The notes: a model not told the origin generated them from the sequence alone. A stretch of 64,000 nt of DNA from Trichostrongylus colubriformis (GCA_963978905.1 OZ022261.1:31307686-31371685), one strand, 5' to 3'. Positions 38,001-48,800 are shown, counted from the stretch's first letter. Translations and numbers: made by a program.

Positions 38001-41000
38001 TTTTCGCTTGAAAAAAAAACGACACTACTTATGGAATGACCCAATACATACAAATACCAAGTTACGAATGCTAATAAGCTTACTTACTAGCTTACTAACA
38101 AGCTTATATGATTTATTAGCAAATGAGAAGTCCGTTTCGTTTTCTGCAACCTGTTGTACATTTCATCAATGTAATAAATGTTTGGTTTGCACTGTAATAA
38201 AACTGACTTAATTTTTTCCTTTATACTTCATTAATGAGTGCAATGTTTATAAACATTGCACTCATTAATGAAGTTTAGCAGTCTATAGCTGACCTCTGCT
38301 AGTTGACTACCTTCTCGCACATGGGGTGCGAGGAAGTAATAGCATGGGATGCGAAGGAGGTCATTCGTACCAATGTATACAGACCCGGGTGTAGGTTGGG
38401 ACACACGAATCTAGGCCTCAGCCTGTGGCCTTTGTCCTGTGACATAATATTCAGAGGATTTGTTCAGGTCAATCCTATACTCCTTGCACGTCTGTTGTTG
38501 TGTTGATGAATGATGATGATGATATAAAAGATGTGTATGATGATTTAAGGGATGTGCATGGTCATTGCGTGACCTAGTGGCCCTACTGACCGTGTGTCCT
38601 AACCGTCACCCTACACACCCGGGGATAGGAATGTGCTGTTGAGGCTATTTGGTTATTGTCCTTTTAGCTTTGGAGTTTGTGGTGTATGGGAACAGAGTAA
38701 GCTTTCGGACGAGAGACTATATATACGGGTAGGGTCCACGAGGTCGAATTTCCGCTTCGCGGCGTTTCACTCGCGGCGCCCCCGTACGACTCGCCGTATC
38801 GATTGCCCTTGATCGCCCGGCCGAGCGTAACTGCGTCACGTCTGCGCTTTCCACTCATGCCACACTCCCTCGCTTGAAGGCTGCCATGCCCTGCCACTGG
38901 CACTCGCACCCGCCGTGCCGCTCATCGCGCGCGGCCGCGCGGAAATTCGACCTCGTGGACCCCACCCCTATATATACATACGAGTAACCTAGTGAGCTTC
39001 TCTAAACGAAGTGTCCCCCCTCCCCCCTCCTTGCACCGCTCAGCCACGAAACTTGTGCCCTTACTTTCATCCCAGGCCCTCCACTTACCGACGGGAAAAT
39101 ATCAAGGCAACTCTAGGCAAGGCAAGGCAAATAAATAAATAAATAAATAAACAAATAAATAAATAAATAAACTCCCAAGAAGTAAGTGCAGGAGCAAAGC
39201 ATGTCACTTGACAGCAGCAATCTTTGTTTAAGCACACAGATTCAAATGCGCAAACCACGTTCTCCGAAAGGTGGGCGTTCACTGGCTCATCATTGGTGAA
39301 AGGTGATCGGGGGCGTTTGCGTCACTTCCGAGCGTGGAGAGAGGAAGGAATGACACACTCTCCCAATGTTCTACTACCACCACCAATAATACAAAAAACA
39401 ACATACGTGGAATGAATTTTCAAAAACACAAGCAAAGTATGTAGTGATAAGATACCTGCACTACAATATGCGGAACAAGCAGCAAAGCTTGATTTCGTGA
39501 AAGACCAATGAAGAGAAGGAAGACGACAAAAGACCCAAGTCCCAATCCAATCATTTCCGCAAGAAACGATGCAAATACATAGTTTTCTTTGACCCCTCGT
39601 GCCTGAAAATCGCAGCATTTTGCCTAAAAATTTGCAATAACGAATAAACGAAAACAGTGAGAGCACCAAGTTTAGAGAATGCTTGCAAAGACAAGTGTAA
39701 TGAGAGTTATAAACTATGAGGGGTCTTAATTACATTAAATTTTAATAAAGCTTCTAAAGTAGTCCTCAGGCTGCATTCATACCCGGCAACGAGATCGTGT
39801 CTACCGCAATGCATTCTCTGCAATCAATACAATCAGTGTTGATGAGCACTGACGACAGTAGTGATCACAGATACAGCTTCCGGCTTGCCAACGACTGCAT
39901 TAATTAAAGGAACCTGTGTTGCGTGGGCGTGGTTGCGGACACAGCGATCTTGCCGCCGAGTTAAAATGCAGTTGCGAGCAGATTATCTTAATAAAAACGT
40001 CTACACGTACGTCTTGTAATCTGCCGTCATGCTGGAAATAGATGAGTAGGGAATGAATTAGAAAAAACAGGATCATGAAGACATGGACGGCTCCGATAAG
40101 GTAGGCACCGATTTTCACGTGAAAACAGTTGCAAAGACATCGATACTCTTCTGAGCTCTCATCAAACTGGACAGATCGAGGAACCTGTAAAATCAGAATG
40201 GTAACTGTAGTGCAACAGTACATGCACTACTTACGCACCAAAGACACCTACTACTTAGGCACCAAAGACACCGGTAGGGGTCAATTTGGCGAATTGGGGA
40301 ATTACAAACGTAGAGGTGCTCGTAATATAACGGTAAAGAAAAAACGACATAAAACGGCGAAAAAACCGAGAAATAGGAACCCGAAAATCCCCCTTCTCTC
40401 TCGTCCTCTACGTTCTAGCCGGAGTGGACTGGGGACAGGCTAGAGTCTGAACCAGCCGGCCGCGACTGATGTCCCGCCCCTCCACGACGACTCCCCCGGC
40501 CGCATAACCGCATAACGGGCGTATGTCTTAGGACAGAAACGTCGCGTGGCCGTCTTCGGCACGCGACGGGATGGTGCGAGCTATGCGCGCCGTATCGGGT
40601 GGGTCTTGAAGCGATGACGGTGCTCTACGCCTCATTCTAGGCATAATAGGTTCAGGACTCAACTAATACGGCGCGCATAGCTCGCGCCATCCCGTCGCGT
40701 GCCGAACACGGCCACGCGACGTTTCTGTCCTGATGGCATACATCCCCTCAACAAAGATCCGAACCTGGTCTCAACTGAGAACCGAGATAGAGCTGGAGTT
40801 GTGGAGTGGAGGCGGTTTGAGTAAAAGTAAAAGAAAAAGTAAAAAGAGTTGTGATAAGTTGAATCGCATGTCAACCTTCCTAAAGGGTCGTATTGCAAAC
40901 TCTCCGGAGTGAAGGAAAGGGGAGGTTCAACGATGCGGGCGGTATTTTGTTCTAGCAGCCAGAAGCGCGCATGATCAGCACAACAAATAACGTTCTTTGG

Positions 41001-43608
41001 CTACCACTCTCGGCGTGTGGTGAGGTCGTAAGGGAATTCAGGCCCAATCGCTTTCTGCAGATATCCACGCTACCACATACCTGCCTAATTAGGGGCATCC
41101 CTACCAAAACCACAAATCAGATCTCTCCGTTTTCTGTAGTTACCTCCCTGGATTTCCAAGAAAGAGTAATACGAAAGTAGCCTAGAAGCTGTTCCACCTA
41201 CTCGCGCCTCCTTTTGCGTAGTGACAAAGCGGTGCGCTATGGCGACACAGTCTCTGGGGAGCCATGGATCACAAATTCAGTTGGCCTCAAGGACCCATTC
41301 TGCGGAAGCGCCTTACATTCAGCAGCTTTGCTGCTGGAGTAGCCTAGAAGGCGTAACTTGCAGAGTATGCTCATTCTAGGTGAATGTTGACGGGCATTCC
41401 AATGAAGGGGTGGGGGGGGGGGGGTTGGGGCATGCCACAAAGTGTTGAATATTTATAATGGGTCATTTCACTAGTAATGTCGCTTTTTCGTACAAAAATT
41501 TTCTCTGCAAAATTACGAACTGGTGCAGCATCTCATGCTGAAAGAGATTTTTTCTGCTCTACAAAATGGCATGCTTAGTTTTTCTGTGCGTCGTTATGTG
41601 GCCAGTGCCGTAATATGGCCATTTTAGAGCTGGAGAAGTGGTTGGTTGAGAAAGCAAAAATTGACCGCATCGGCAATTAATTAGAACATCTTTCAGTTCG
41701 AAAAAATCGATCAATCATGTGCCTCGTCTTCAGCTTCGACCTCTTTTATAGGTTTTACCGATTGATCGCTTGATGGTTTTGCCACCACAACTCGGTGATT
41801 TCAGACAATCTCGCCGAATCATGAAGGAGTGGTGAAATCTTGAAGAGGCAGTGGGTAGGGACGGGAAAACATCATCAAACGGATCGTTGGCTTTCTGTTG
41901 AAGAAATAAATGGAAATAATGTCAGCTGGAGCCCTATTGCGTAGTTTTAGAATTCAACATGTTTAGCAGGCAAAGCAAAACTGAGACATATTTTTGATAG
42001 AGCAGAAAAATTATCACGAACGTTTCATAAGGCAAGACTGCGCAAAGGATTTGAAAAGAAAAGTTCATTTCGATTAAACGTGATTGCTTTCAGAAAAAGG
42101 ATTCCAGAAAAAGATCAACGCGAACCCTGATCAACCAAAAAGTAGTGTTTTGTAAGTGAAATGTAGTGTTCTGACTAATTGTCGGTGTGGTCAATTTTTG
42201 TCGGCTCGGCCTGAATATCCCTTCAAACATACTCAAAAACTAAACATCAATTTTTGTAGGGCAGAAAAACCCTTTCGAATGATACATGGCATGCTGTAAA
42301 TTTTATAATTTCATAGAAAAGTTTTCGTTCGAAAAACGACATTACTTTTGAAATGGCCCAATAGAACACTGATGTGTCGAAGTTGTTGAACAAGGAACAG
42401 CCACATGTTTTACCCACATGCTTTTCACTGTCCTGTTTACCAACTTGGAACATAACCTCATTATAAACAATATCAAATATATATATTAATTTTATGTTTC
42501 AAAAATGCAAGTAAAACACACGTAGCAGCAAACAGGTATCATGTCTTTTACAGTAACTGTGGTAATATAAAAGTTAACTATGGATACTACCGTATAGGTG
42601 ATTTAATATACTTCAAGGAATAACTTTTGAATAACAGGTACAGTATCTTTAGTGAACATATATCCAAACAAAACAAACAGGTACCACAAGGAGGCAATTT
42701 TAGCCCTTTATCAGCTGATCTCAGCATATCTTACATGGAATGCAGTTATGCCGGACTTACTGAATTCGATGAAACAAGGCTCTTCATGCCTTACAGTACA
42801 TGGATGACTTAATAGTAGTTCATAATCAACGAAGTTGACATAGACACCCGGTCAATTGAGATATATCCCAGCAGGTTAGAATTTAGAAAGACACATAACA
42901 TGGACGGTTATAGTAATATTCGGATATGACTGTCTATATGAAAAAAAAAAATAGAATCTATACTGGATTCAAAGTTCGAAGTTCAAAGTTCTAAGGTTCT
43001 CCCATGGTGAATCTAACATTTCTAAGTCCATCAAGGGAGCAGTTGCATACACCCCTTTCTCCGCTACCCATATATCTATGTTGTATTTGCTTATTAAAGA
43101 GCCGTACGCACAATTTCAGCGAAATAAGTAAGAAATCGGAAGAGATACAACTCCTCATAGTGGCGGCTGAGAGGTGGGGCCTCCAAGTGAGTGCTCGCCC
43201 AGTTGTCCGGCGTGGTCGTAAAGGTATAGTAAGTAGAGAGAATTACGTTAATCGTCTTACTCTCCGTCTCCAACCGCAACAGACGACAGGACAGGGCCTC
43301 TGCTCGGAGGCCCCGCCCTCTCGGCCGCCACTTTGAGGGCTGTAGCTCCGCAGGAATCTCACTTTTTCGCGTGAAACTTTACATCCGACCCTTATCAAGC
43401 AAGTTAACATAGATAAATGAGTAAGTGAGAAACTCATTCTTCCGTGCACGATTTATCCTAGCAATATTATAACAATACGCAGCATTTGTGCATCATAAAT
43501 CAGTTCGGTAGATGTATCGAAATTTAATTCGCTTACATGTTCGACGGATCCGTTTTCTCCTCGATTACTTCGTATCAGTACGGAACGCACAGCGCGACCG
43601 TTCATCAT
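32099..43608 (-). CDS. LAPTM4-like lysosomal-associated four-pass membrane protein (complete, 5 exons)
   Basis: Coding exons are 43537-43608, 40011-40184, 39456-39602, 32323-32464 and 32099-32271. All have consensus splice sites, and phases join exactly (0, 0, 0, 1), giving 235 aa; human LAPTM4 proteins are about 226-233 aa. The N terminus is 'MMNGRAVRSVLIRSN'. Then comes 'YRCLCNCFHVKIGAYLIG', matching the family's Cys-rich 'RCCGCCHVRTGT' start of TM1. TM2 and TM3 follow, with 'SRNQALLLVPHIVVQ' joined to 'VIAIVCFALVL' across the splice. TM4 ends 'WFVIVIYNCNRYLDERN', matching 'VWNCYKYINNRN' of LAPTM4A. This family traffics to late endosomes and lysosomes. The C-terminal PxY motifs of vertebrate members are absent. 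The intron 32465-39455 (7 kb) and the intron 40185-43536 carry many insertions. The start is the first ATG after the acceptor at about 43631; a second ATG follows immediately. Confidence 0.85.
33594..33664 (-). tRNA. tRNA-Gly-derived sequence including a CCA end (pseudogene or retro-copy)
   Basis: Read on the minus strand, the segment matches tRNA-Gly(GCC) almost end to end without gaps. The T-arm end and acceptor read 'CCGGCCGATGTA' followed by CCA, and the anticodon arm reads 'CGCCTACCACGCG' (anticodon ACC instead of GCC). The D-arm side has 'TGGAATGCTCGCC'. About 57 of 71 positions match by eye. The B box is degraded and the first acceptor bases are lost, so it is not a working gene. The CCA is encoded in DNA, although in eukaryotes CCA is added after transcription. 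That points to reverse transcription of a mature tRNA. Confidence 0.6.
34089..34430 (+). CDS. Coiled-coil ORF inside the LTR element, gag-like remnant
   Basis: This open frame follows a TGA, carries no obvious ATG near its start and ends at TAG (34428-34430). It is rich in Lys, Glu and Gln with heptad-like spacing ('RMEKTEKSLANHHE', 'MEMQ..LEEQMDNTKNR'-type pattern). Its place between two LTR-like repeats suggests the remains of a gag-type protein, but there is no Cys-His box, protease or RT. It could equally be a chance coding-like stretch. Confidence 0.35.
34901..34945 (+). repeat. G17 homopolymer followed by G-rich tract
   Basis: Seventeen consecutive G at 34901-34917, then further G5-G7 blocks to about 34939. 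The tract could form a G-quadruplex on this strand, and the assembled length may be unreliable. Confidence 0.8.
35169..35515 (-). repeat. Dispersed coding-like repeat, copy A (pair with 63650-63995)
   Basis: The two copies share 'gactccatacta.gatgact', 'ctcggaaagtga', 'ctcaccaggt' and 'ggccaatgcttca'. On the minus strand both read a common peptide, 'CRASHPSMESHKVAMGKICE' here against 'CRVSHLSMESHNVVLGEIRE' in copy B. The changes keep the frame open and are mostly conservative, suggesting a protein-coding ancestor. I do not recognise the protein. Confidence 0.55.
36658..38044. mobile_element. Mariner-type non-autonomous element with long TIRs, copy 1
   Basis: The ends are 'TTGGGTCATTCCATAAG' and its complement, flanked by TA (36656-36657 and 38045-38046). 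This is the classic form of mariner termini. Inverted similarity continues for about 300 bp inward (for example 'acacatgattggttaattct' near the right arm). The central part is AT-rich with no transposase. A second copy lies at 41458-42361. Confidence 0.75.
36674..37024. mobile_element. 351-bp PIF/Harbinger-type MITE nested inside the mariner TIR
   Basis: The termini 'GGCCGCTTTCATACTTTGCG' form inverted repeats that extend almost over the whole element. It is flanked by TAA at 36671-36673 and 37025-37027. The intact opposite TIR of the host element shows the empty site as 'ccataagtagtgtcg', so the 3-bp TAA duplication is directly visible. A 3-bp TWA target is typical of PIF/Harbinger elements. 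Confidence 0.85.
38225..38274. repeat. 50-bp perfect palindrome
   Basis: Each 25-base arm is the exact complement of the other, centred on 'tgtttataaaca' between 38249 and 38250, with no loop. It lies at the right side of the insertion nest, between the mariner element and the outer arm. Confidence 0.9.
38718..38976. mobile_element. GC-rich inverted-repeat MITE, about 259 bp
   Basis: The arm at 38718-38755 contains 'gggtccacgaggtcgaattt' and matches the complement of 38939-38976 ('aaattcgacctcgtggaccc'). Both ends are bordered by 'tatatata'. The interior is GC-rich and non-coding. It is intronic to the LAPTM4-like gene. Confidence 0.7.
39121..39174 (+). repeat. AAAT microsatellite
   Basis: A run of about eleven 'aaat'-type units with one 'aaac' interruption, preceded by 'ggcaaggcaag'. 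Such tails often mark the 3' end of RTE-like LINE insertions. A similar run lies at 49816-49840. Confidence 0.7.
40531..40730. mobile_element. 200-bp hairpin MITE with 65-bp arms
   Basis: The ends 'ggacagaaacgtcgcgtggc' and their complement extend 65 bp with about two mismatches, leaving a 70-base centre. It is flanked by TTA on the left and TGA on the right, a possible mutated 3-bp duplication. Ends resembling 'tttctgtcctgatg' also occur near 44480-44500. Confidence 0.75.
41458..42361. mobile_element. Mariner-type element, copy 2 (about 0.9 kb)
   Basis: Termini are 'ATGGGTCATTTCACTAGT' and the near-complement ending 'TTGAAATGGCCCAAT', each next to TA. The internal blocks 'aaaaattgaccgcatcggca', 'caatcatgtg' and 'tttctgctctacaaa' match copy 1. 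No transposase frame was seen. It lies in the first intron of the LAPTM4-like gene. Confidence 0.65.
42627..42930 (+). pseudogene. Broken reverse-transcriptase fragment, Penelope-like in motif style
   Basis: The plus strand reads 'VPQGGNFSPLSADLSISYME', an RT palm motif of the 'P.G.N.SPL.ADL.L...E' type. After one frame change it reads 'LQYMDDLIVV', the catalytic Y-x-D-D box. After another it reads 'IEIYPSRLEFRKT', a downstream motif that I associate with Penelope-like RTs. At least two frameshifts and stops make it inactive. No flanking endonuclease was found. Assignment to Penelope-like rather than another non-LTR lineage is from motif style only. Confidence 0.6.
43050..43456. mobile_element. 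Diverged TTAA-type hairpin MITE in the first LAPTM4 intron
   Basis: The left arm 'acccatatatctatgttgta' and right arm 'aagttaacatagataaatga' are inverted. The GC-rich centre 'ggccccgcc' resembles the intact copy at 22807-23231. The ends are too decayed to define the TTAA. Confidence 0.6.
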
Positions 43609-43680
43609 CGTGAAAAGGCGACTCGTAATGATCTGGAATATGTGTAAATAAAATAATACAAAATCATTTGCTGGCAGTTG

Positions 43681-44181
43681 TCAATATACGAAATTCAACG
43701 AATTAATTATGCTATCATACCTACAAAAAACGATAAGAAGTGGAATTAAACATAACGAATAAGCATCACCGAAGAGCACTTGACTATGATTCGTAATTGA
43801 AGGAACCACAAAGCCGTCTGTAAAATGCAAAGCATTTTCTACGATTTGATTGGCCTGAGCAGGAGCAGATCCGAGATTTGATCCTCGGATCATATTAGCG
43901 GAAGCAAAGTCGCTAAAGACTGCAACACTTCCACCTGACTTGCACCGAGGATAAATCTTACGTTGCTCAATATACTCCCAGAGCAGCAGTTTGTCTTCGA
44001 GCTCGAGGAAATGCGCGCAGCTAATGTGGAAATGTGCACTTTCGACACGCACCTCCAAAAAAAAAAACTCGAATAAAGGTGTAAAGGTGAGAACCGAGTG
44101 TGACTGGGGGTGGTGATGGAACCACATTAACCAAACTGGAAGCGAAATACTGAGAAAGATAGGCAATGCAGGCAGTAGCAA
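43681..44181 (-). CDS. Candidate membrane-protein exon upstream of the LAPTM4-like gene
   Basis: This is the longest open frame of the window (166 codons). It starts with a signal-peptide-like segment, 'MLLPALPIFLSISLPVWLMW', continues through 'CAHFLELEDKLLLWEYIEQR' and 'CKSGGSVAVFSDFASANMIR', and ends in a hydrophobic stretch, 'LCLIPLLIVF', followed by a possible donor (gtaggt or gtatga). In the overlapping frame a second signal-like start (ATG at 44230) runs into a 10-A tract at about 44047-44056, so the true N terminus depends on that tract. No family was recognised. Length alone is close to chance for this window, hence low confidence. Confidence 0.35.
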   Translation of the reverse strand: MLLPALPIFLSISLPVWLMWFHHHPQSHSVLTFTPLFEFFFLEVRVESAHFHISCAHFLELEDKLLLWEYIEQRKIYPRCKSGGSVAVFSDFASANMIRGSNLGSAPAQANQIVENALHFTDGFVVPSITNHSQVLFGDAYSLCLIPLLIVFCRYDSIINSLNFVY

Positions 44182-44234
44182 GGAGGTAGGTGCAGCTCAT
44201 CATGCTACAAAACACAGATGAGCCGATCAAAACT

Positions 44235-45725
44235 TGGCTCAGCTTGCATCAATTAGCTGGTAAAAAAATTCTGCGAAGAAAGTGACCTGGTTAAAGGAGA
44301 ATCTAACGACCTATCGCGTTCGGGGTGTATGTCACCAAGGCACAAAATCTGTGTAGAGGCATGTTGCATGCGAGGTAAGGGGATTATCCAAGTGGGCCAT
44401 AACATCCCGTGCCCAATGCCTAAAAAGAAGCACTTTCATGCAGCTTGCACGTCGCATGCCACATGCAGGTGCGCGCGAATTTCTGTCCTAATGACACACA
44501 TCCACTGTATTTAGCATGCACCGAAATAGTACCTCAAAATGAAGGTCTACTCTGTTGGTATTCCTAACGTATGTATACGATGAAATGGATTGAAGCTTCG
44601 TGGGTATCCCACTGTAGTCTGCGCTCCTCCTTGAGGCTTACCCCTCCCTCTCTCAGCTACACATAGATTTTAAAGGGCTGCACTACTGACGATGCTAATT
44701 GCAGGATCAGGTCTCCGTCGAGAAATGCTCTATGAAGGTCGTATTTTGAGTTGGAAGGTGAGATGGTCGTAATCGGTTGGAGGGAAAAGGGTCATATTTT
44801 TAAAAAATATTCTCGAGGATTTGGGAAGGCCCAGCCCCTCTGGAAGAATTTTGAACCGTCGGGCGGAGAGGTAATTAATTCAGTTTAAGTACACCCACAG
44901 CACGACAGCCCTGGGACGACAGCTTGACCACAAGGGGGACAGGGTGGGGTAGGTTCCTTAATTTTTATGGGGGGTCGTATTTCTCCAGAATTTTCCTCAA
45001 TGCCAAGCTTAACCCCGCGGCTTGGTAGATATGCATGGCCTGGGTTCAAAATGTCTCATAATTCCCAATGAGTGATGATGATCCTTGCATTCATAAAAAC
45101 TCACAACGTAATGAAAACTAATCATAAATCCGAATCCAATAAAACTAATGTCACATGCATAATCCAGGTACCGGTGGTGTATCCGACACAACTGATGCGT
45201 CGACGAGGATCTCACCGAAATCAGCGCGAACAACGGAAATGCTTGAAATGCTGATATCGGCTAGTTAGCAGATACACTCCATGGTTACGCGTGACTATCG
45301 CTGCGAGAAAGGGATTATGTCACGATTTCCCTTATTTATCGTGTAAGTTTCTACAAATTATTGAGAATGATGACAAAAGTTACAAATTTGAGACTCACTT
45401 TTTTCGTAGATCATGCTGCTTTGCAAAACAAAGGCAACCACTTAATCAAAGGGAGAATTTGGTGTAAGCAAACCAAAATATAGGTTTCTTCGAAGATTTA
45501 TTTTTATCTAAGAAGGTAAATCAAAGATCTTCTCAAGTCTGCGGTTCATTTTTTTTTGCGGCAGCTGAGGCCATTACTCCCTAGTTGGAGTGAATGACCA
45601 AGTCCATCCAAGGTTCCCCAAACCTATGTAGTAGTACCTTGACTTTCAACCATTCTGTTTTTCAGGAGAAAGATGAATAGCATCTTCTGATTTCACAATC
45701 TGTAGCAAAGGTGGAGGGGTTTGCG
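44235..45725. other. Stretch without a supportable gene
   Basis: A minus-strand open segment at 45106-45250 is hydrophobic ('FIGFGFMISFHYV' before 'gtgagt') and could be an exon, but I could not join it to anything. A repeat end resembling the 40.5 kb MITE lies at 44475-44505. Confidence 0.3.
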
Positions 45726-45832
45726 ACAGGACACTCGAATTGGTAAGAGCACGCAACCTTCGTGCATGACTATTTCACAAACGGAGCAGCGAGGCTGGTT
45801 TCGCGCGCGGTGAGCCAGTTCGAGTGTCCTGT
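45726..45832. mobile_element. 107-bp inverted-repeat MITE
   Basis: The ends 'acaggacactcgaattgg' (45726-45743) and 'ccagttcgagtgtcctgt' (45815-45832) are inverted repeats with one mismatch. It belongs to the same family as 2848-2975. Confidence 0.7.
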
Positions 45833-48800
45833 TACACACCCCAGGCATTGATGCACTGATTCCCGTTCCCATAAACTCCCATACTTCTTGATTCACGGGG
45901 CATGTCGAATGTGTGAAGAGGTACATAAGGCAGGGAAGAGCAACATCGATCATTTTATCCGCATTAACGCCTCCGATGAGCACTACTTATAGCTGATTAC
46001 GTTAGCTAAATTTTCTTCATCCATTCAATACAATGTCGTTCATATAGTTGCACTGACTTGAACCATACACAACCTTCACCCCATGCTCTGGTCAACAGCA
46101 GTGAAGAACGATCGATTTGTGCAGAATAAAATTAAGCAGCTCTTTATTCAAGATGTTAGACTTAGTATAGACCGGAGAGATACACCCACTTGCCCACCAC
46201 TACATATTTCCCCCTCGAATTTTTTTTTTCAGCTTAAGTACATTCTCATATCACAGCGACTTCAAGTTTACTAATGAAATCAATGTTATTTGTTTAGTTT
46301 CCATAATGATCTCGAAGTTCACATTAGAACGATGAACTTTGTTAATTAGCGCAACTATCAGATAGAATGTAATGCAAATGCTTACAGTAAAGCAAAAAAT
46401 AAAATAGTAAAGGGAACTGAGCGTTGTTCTCAGTCCTCTCAAGATTCTCATGCTTTCTGCAAAGTTGTAGTTTCAGCTACGATAACAAGAAACAGTAGCC
46501 GGCAGGATGGAGCTTTTGGTGTGGGATTCTCGAAAGGGGCCGCTATATGGCTCGTATTTTGAAAAAAAGTCCAGTGCCTATTGTTACCTGCTTAGGGTCC
46601 GAAAGGTGCATACTATGATATCTACCAGTTTTACGGGTTCTACTCCCGCTTACTCGATGTTGGTTTCCGTAAAAGTAACAACATATGTGACGACAGCAGT
46701 AACAACATAAGCTAACTTTATTTATGCTTTCTGTGAAAAGTGTAGTGTGGACTTTCAAAGACACTGTTGGGCATAATAAAGAAAACCATAGCTGAAAAAA
46801 ATGTTTCGCACACGACATTCACAGAGAAGTGATCTGCGACGAAACTCACCCTGAAAGACGCGCCTCCGCCTTATGTGAAGCCCCTGTCACACCAGCCTCC
46901 GCCTCCGTAGAACACCATTCTCCAAAATGGTCTTCTAGAGCGGAATTTGGTGCAACACTCTATCCACAAAATGGAAAATTAATACTCTGAATAATGTGTA
47001 CTTCACATTAGCGCCCGTCTTGACTTCGAGAGTCACAGTGATTTAGTAGTGAAGATCACCAGCTGAAGGGCAAGTTGTCCAAAGCAGCCGTCGTACTCTG
47101 CGCCGGTATGGAGTGGCTGTGTTCACAGGCAGAGAGACATATTGGCATAGGCGGAGACGCAGAGTCACGAAGCCACGCCTTGCCGCCGGCACCGCAGAGT
47201 ATAAAGGCGGCTTAGTAGCGAGTCTTTGGCTTGTAACGCACATTGCATAGGATTGATGTTGCGTCTTCCCTTTGAAAAAAGTAACAGCTTCTTAGTTACT
47301 CAATAGTGGCGAAATAAGCCAATAACAAAAAAGATGATTTCTGCGAAAAAAACGCAATCAAATTACAATGAATATGATAATGATTATATCAAGTCTCCAT
47401 TATTGAGTTGAGTTTCCCCGCTCGAATGGTGGATCAAACGGACAAGCAGAAACCGCATAACAAAGGATGCAAGGAAATTCGGTAAGTTGTCAGTTACTGT
47501 ACAAACTAGAGAAATATTGCGGTTGGAACAAACATAATTAAACTAAATATGAGTAAATCACTTCGACGGAGTAAAATTTTTCATGTGAATATACACTTTT
47601 ACAATACTGTTCTTTCTCCTTTCCCTTACTGAAGAGCACGGAGGAGTGATGTTATCATAGTTTGGTTTCCGCCTAAGGACCAAGCGGAATGGAAACCAAA
47701 CTAACTATGTTTTATAAGGAACTACAAAATTTCATTTTTACTATTCACTAATTTTTAAGTTCAAAGCTTAGAAAACTGGAAAAATGTGGTTAACTGTACT
47801 TAATTATTTAGATATAAATATTTCCAAAAAAAAAAACAACACAAATTCATCGTATAACAGCGAGATCTTTCTCTGTTGAGCATGAATGTATCGGTTACTA
47901 AAATATATCATTTGAACAGGGTTTGTAGCTCTGGGAACTTGGTAATAGGAAACATCTGAAAATCCAAATTCCATTTGAAGCACACTTTAAGAATTCGTCA
48001 CTTTCTGAGAGCTACCCATTCCACTGAGATTTGTAGTAATGTTCTCCCACTAGTTCTCCCACTATACAAATTTCAAACAATCACTTGGAAGTAACGAGGA
48101 AAGGGGGGGGGGCGATTTGCTTTTCCATAACATTTTTCTTTCATTTTGCAGTTAGCCACAGTAGATAACAGAAGAATTGTTTATGCCATAGCTCATGAAT
48201 GCATTTGGCTCTGTATTTTCAAAAGGTCAAAAACAAAAAACAAGGTGAAAACAAGAGAAAAGCGATTTTGTCATCTCCGTGTGCTTCTAAGCCAAGCGGT
48301 TTAGCACATAGAACCTCCACAGTCGGAAAACGAGAACATACTGACAGATTGTTTTTGTGAAAAACATAAACACGTGTAAATAAATTGAATTGATGACGCT
48401 TGTGCAAATCAAAAATTAAAACGGATAGAGTCACTGAGATGCATGGGAGGAACTGACTAACGGCCAGAAATGGAGGTTAAGAAAAGAAACGTGAAGGTTG
48501 AGTAAGAGACGAAGAAGCAAGAAATCTTCACAGAAACTGGACTATTCTGTTGAAAGACACGTCAGATATACTCAAGACAACGGTTACAGGCTTTTTCGTG
48601 CAACATGGAAGCAGCCTTTGCAGTGGTTTCATTCGTAGAAAATGTGGGCATCCAATTTCAGCAATCATCGGTGGCATCATATGAGCTGATATGAATAATC
48701 AACAAAAGAATCCCCCGGTAATGCTAAGACGATAAAATTCTTCGTTCTTGAATAAAAAAAAATTATTATGTTATACAAAAACTAACATATGCATATATAA

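Larger units (their letters stand above)
35939..38380. mobile_element. Outer element of a three-deep insertion nest
   Basis: Inverted arms of about 37 bp lie at 35939-35975 and 38344-38380. Both begin 'gtatac', one mismatch-bearing base pair follows, then 'ttggtacgaatgacctcctt'. Between them sits a mariner-type element (36658-38044), itself interrupted by a MITE. Extra copies of 'cccatgtgcga' occur at both ends. No transposase frame was seen. Confidence 0.55.
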
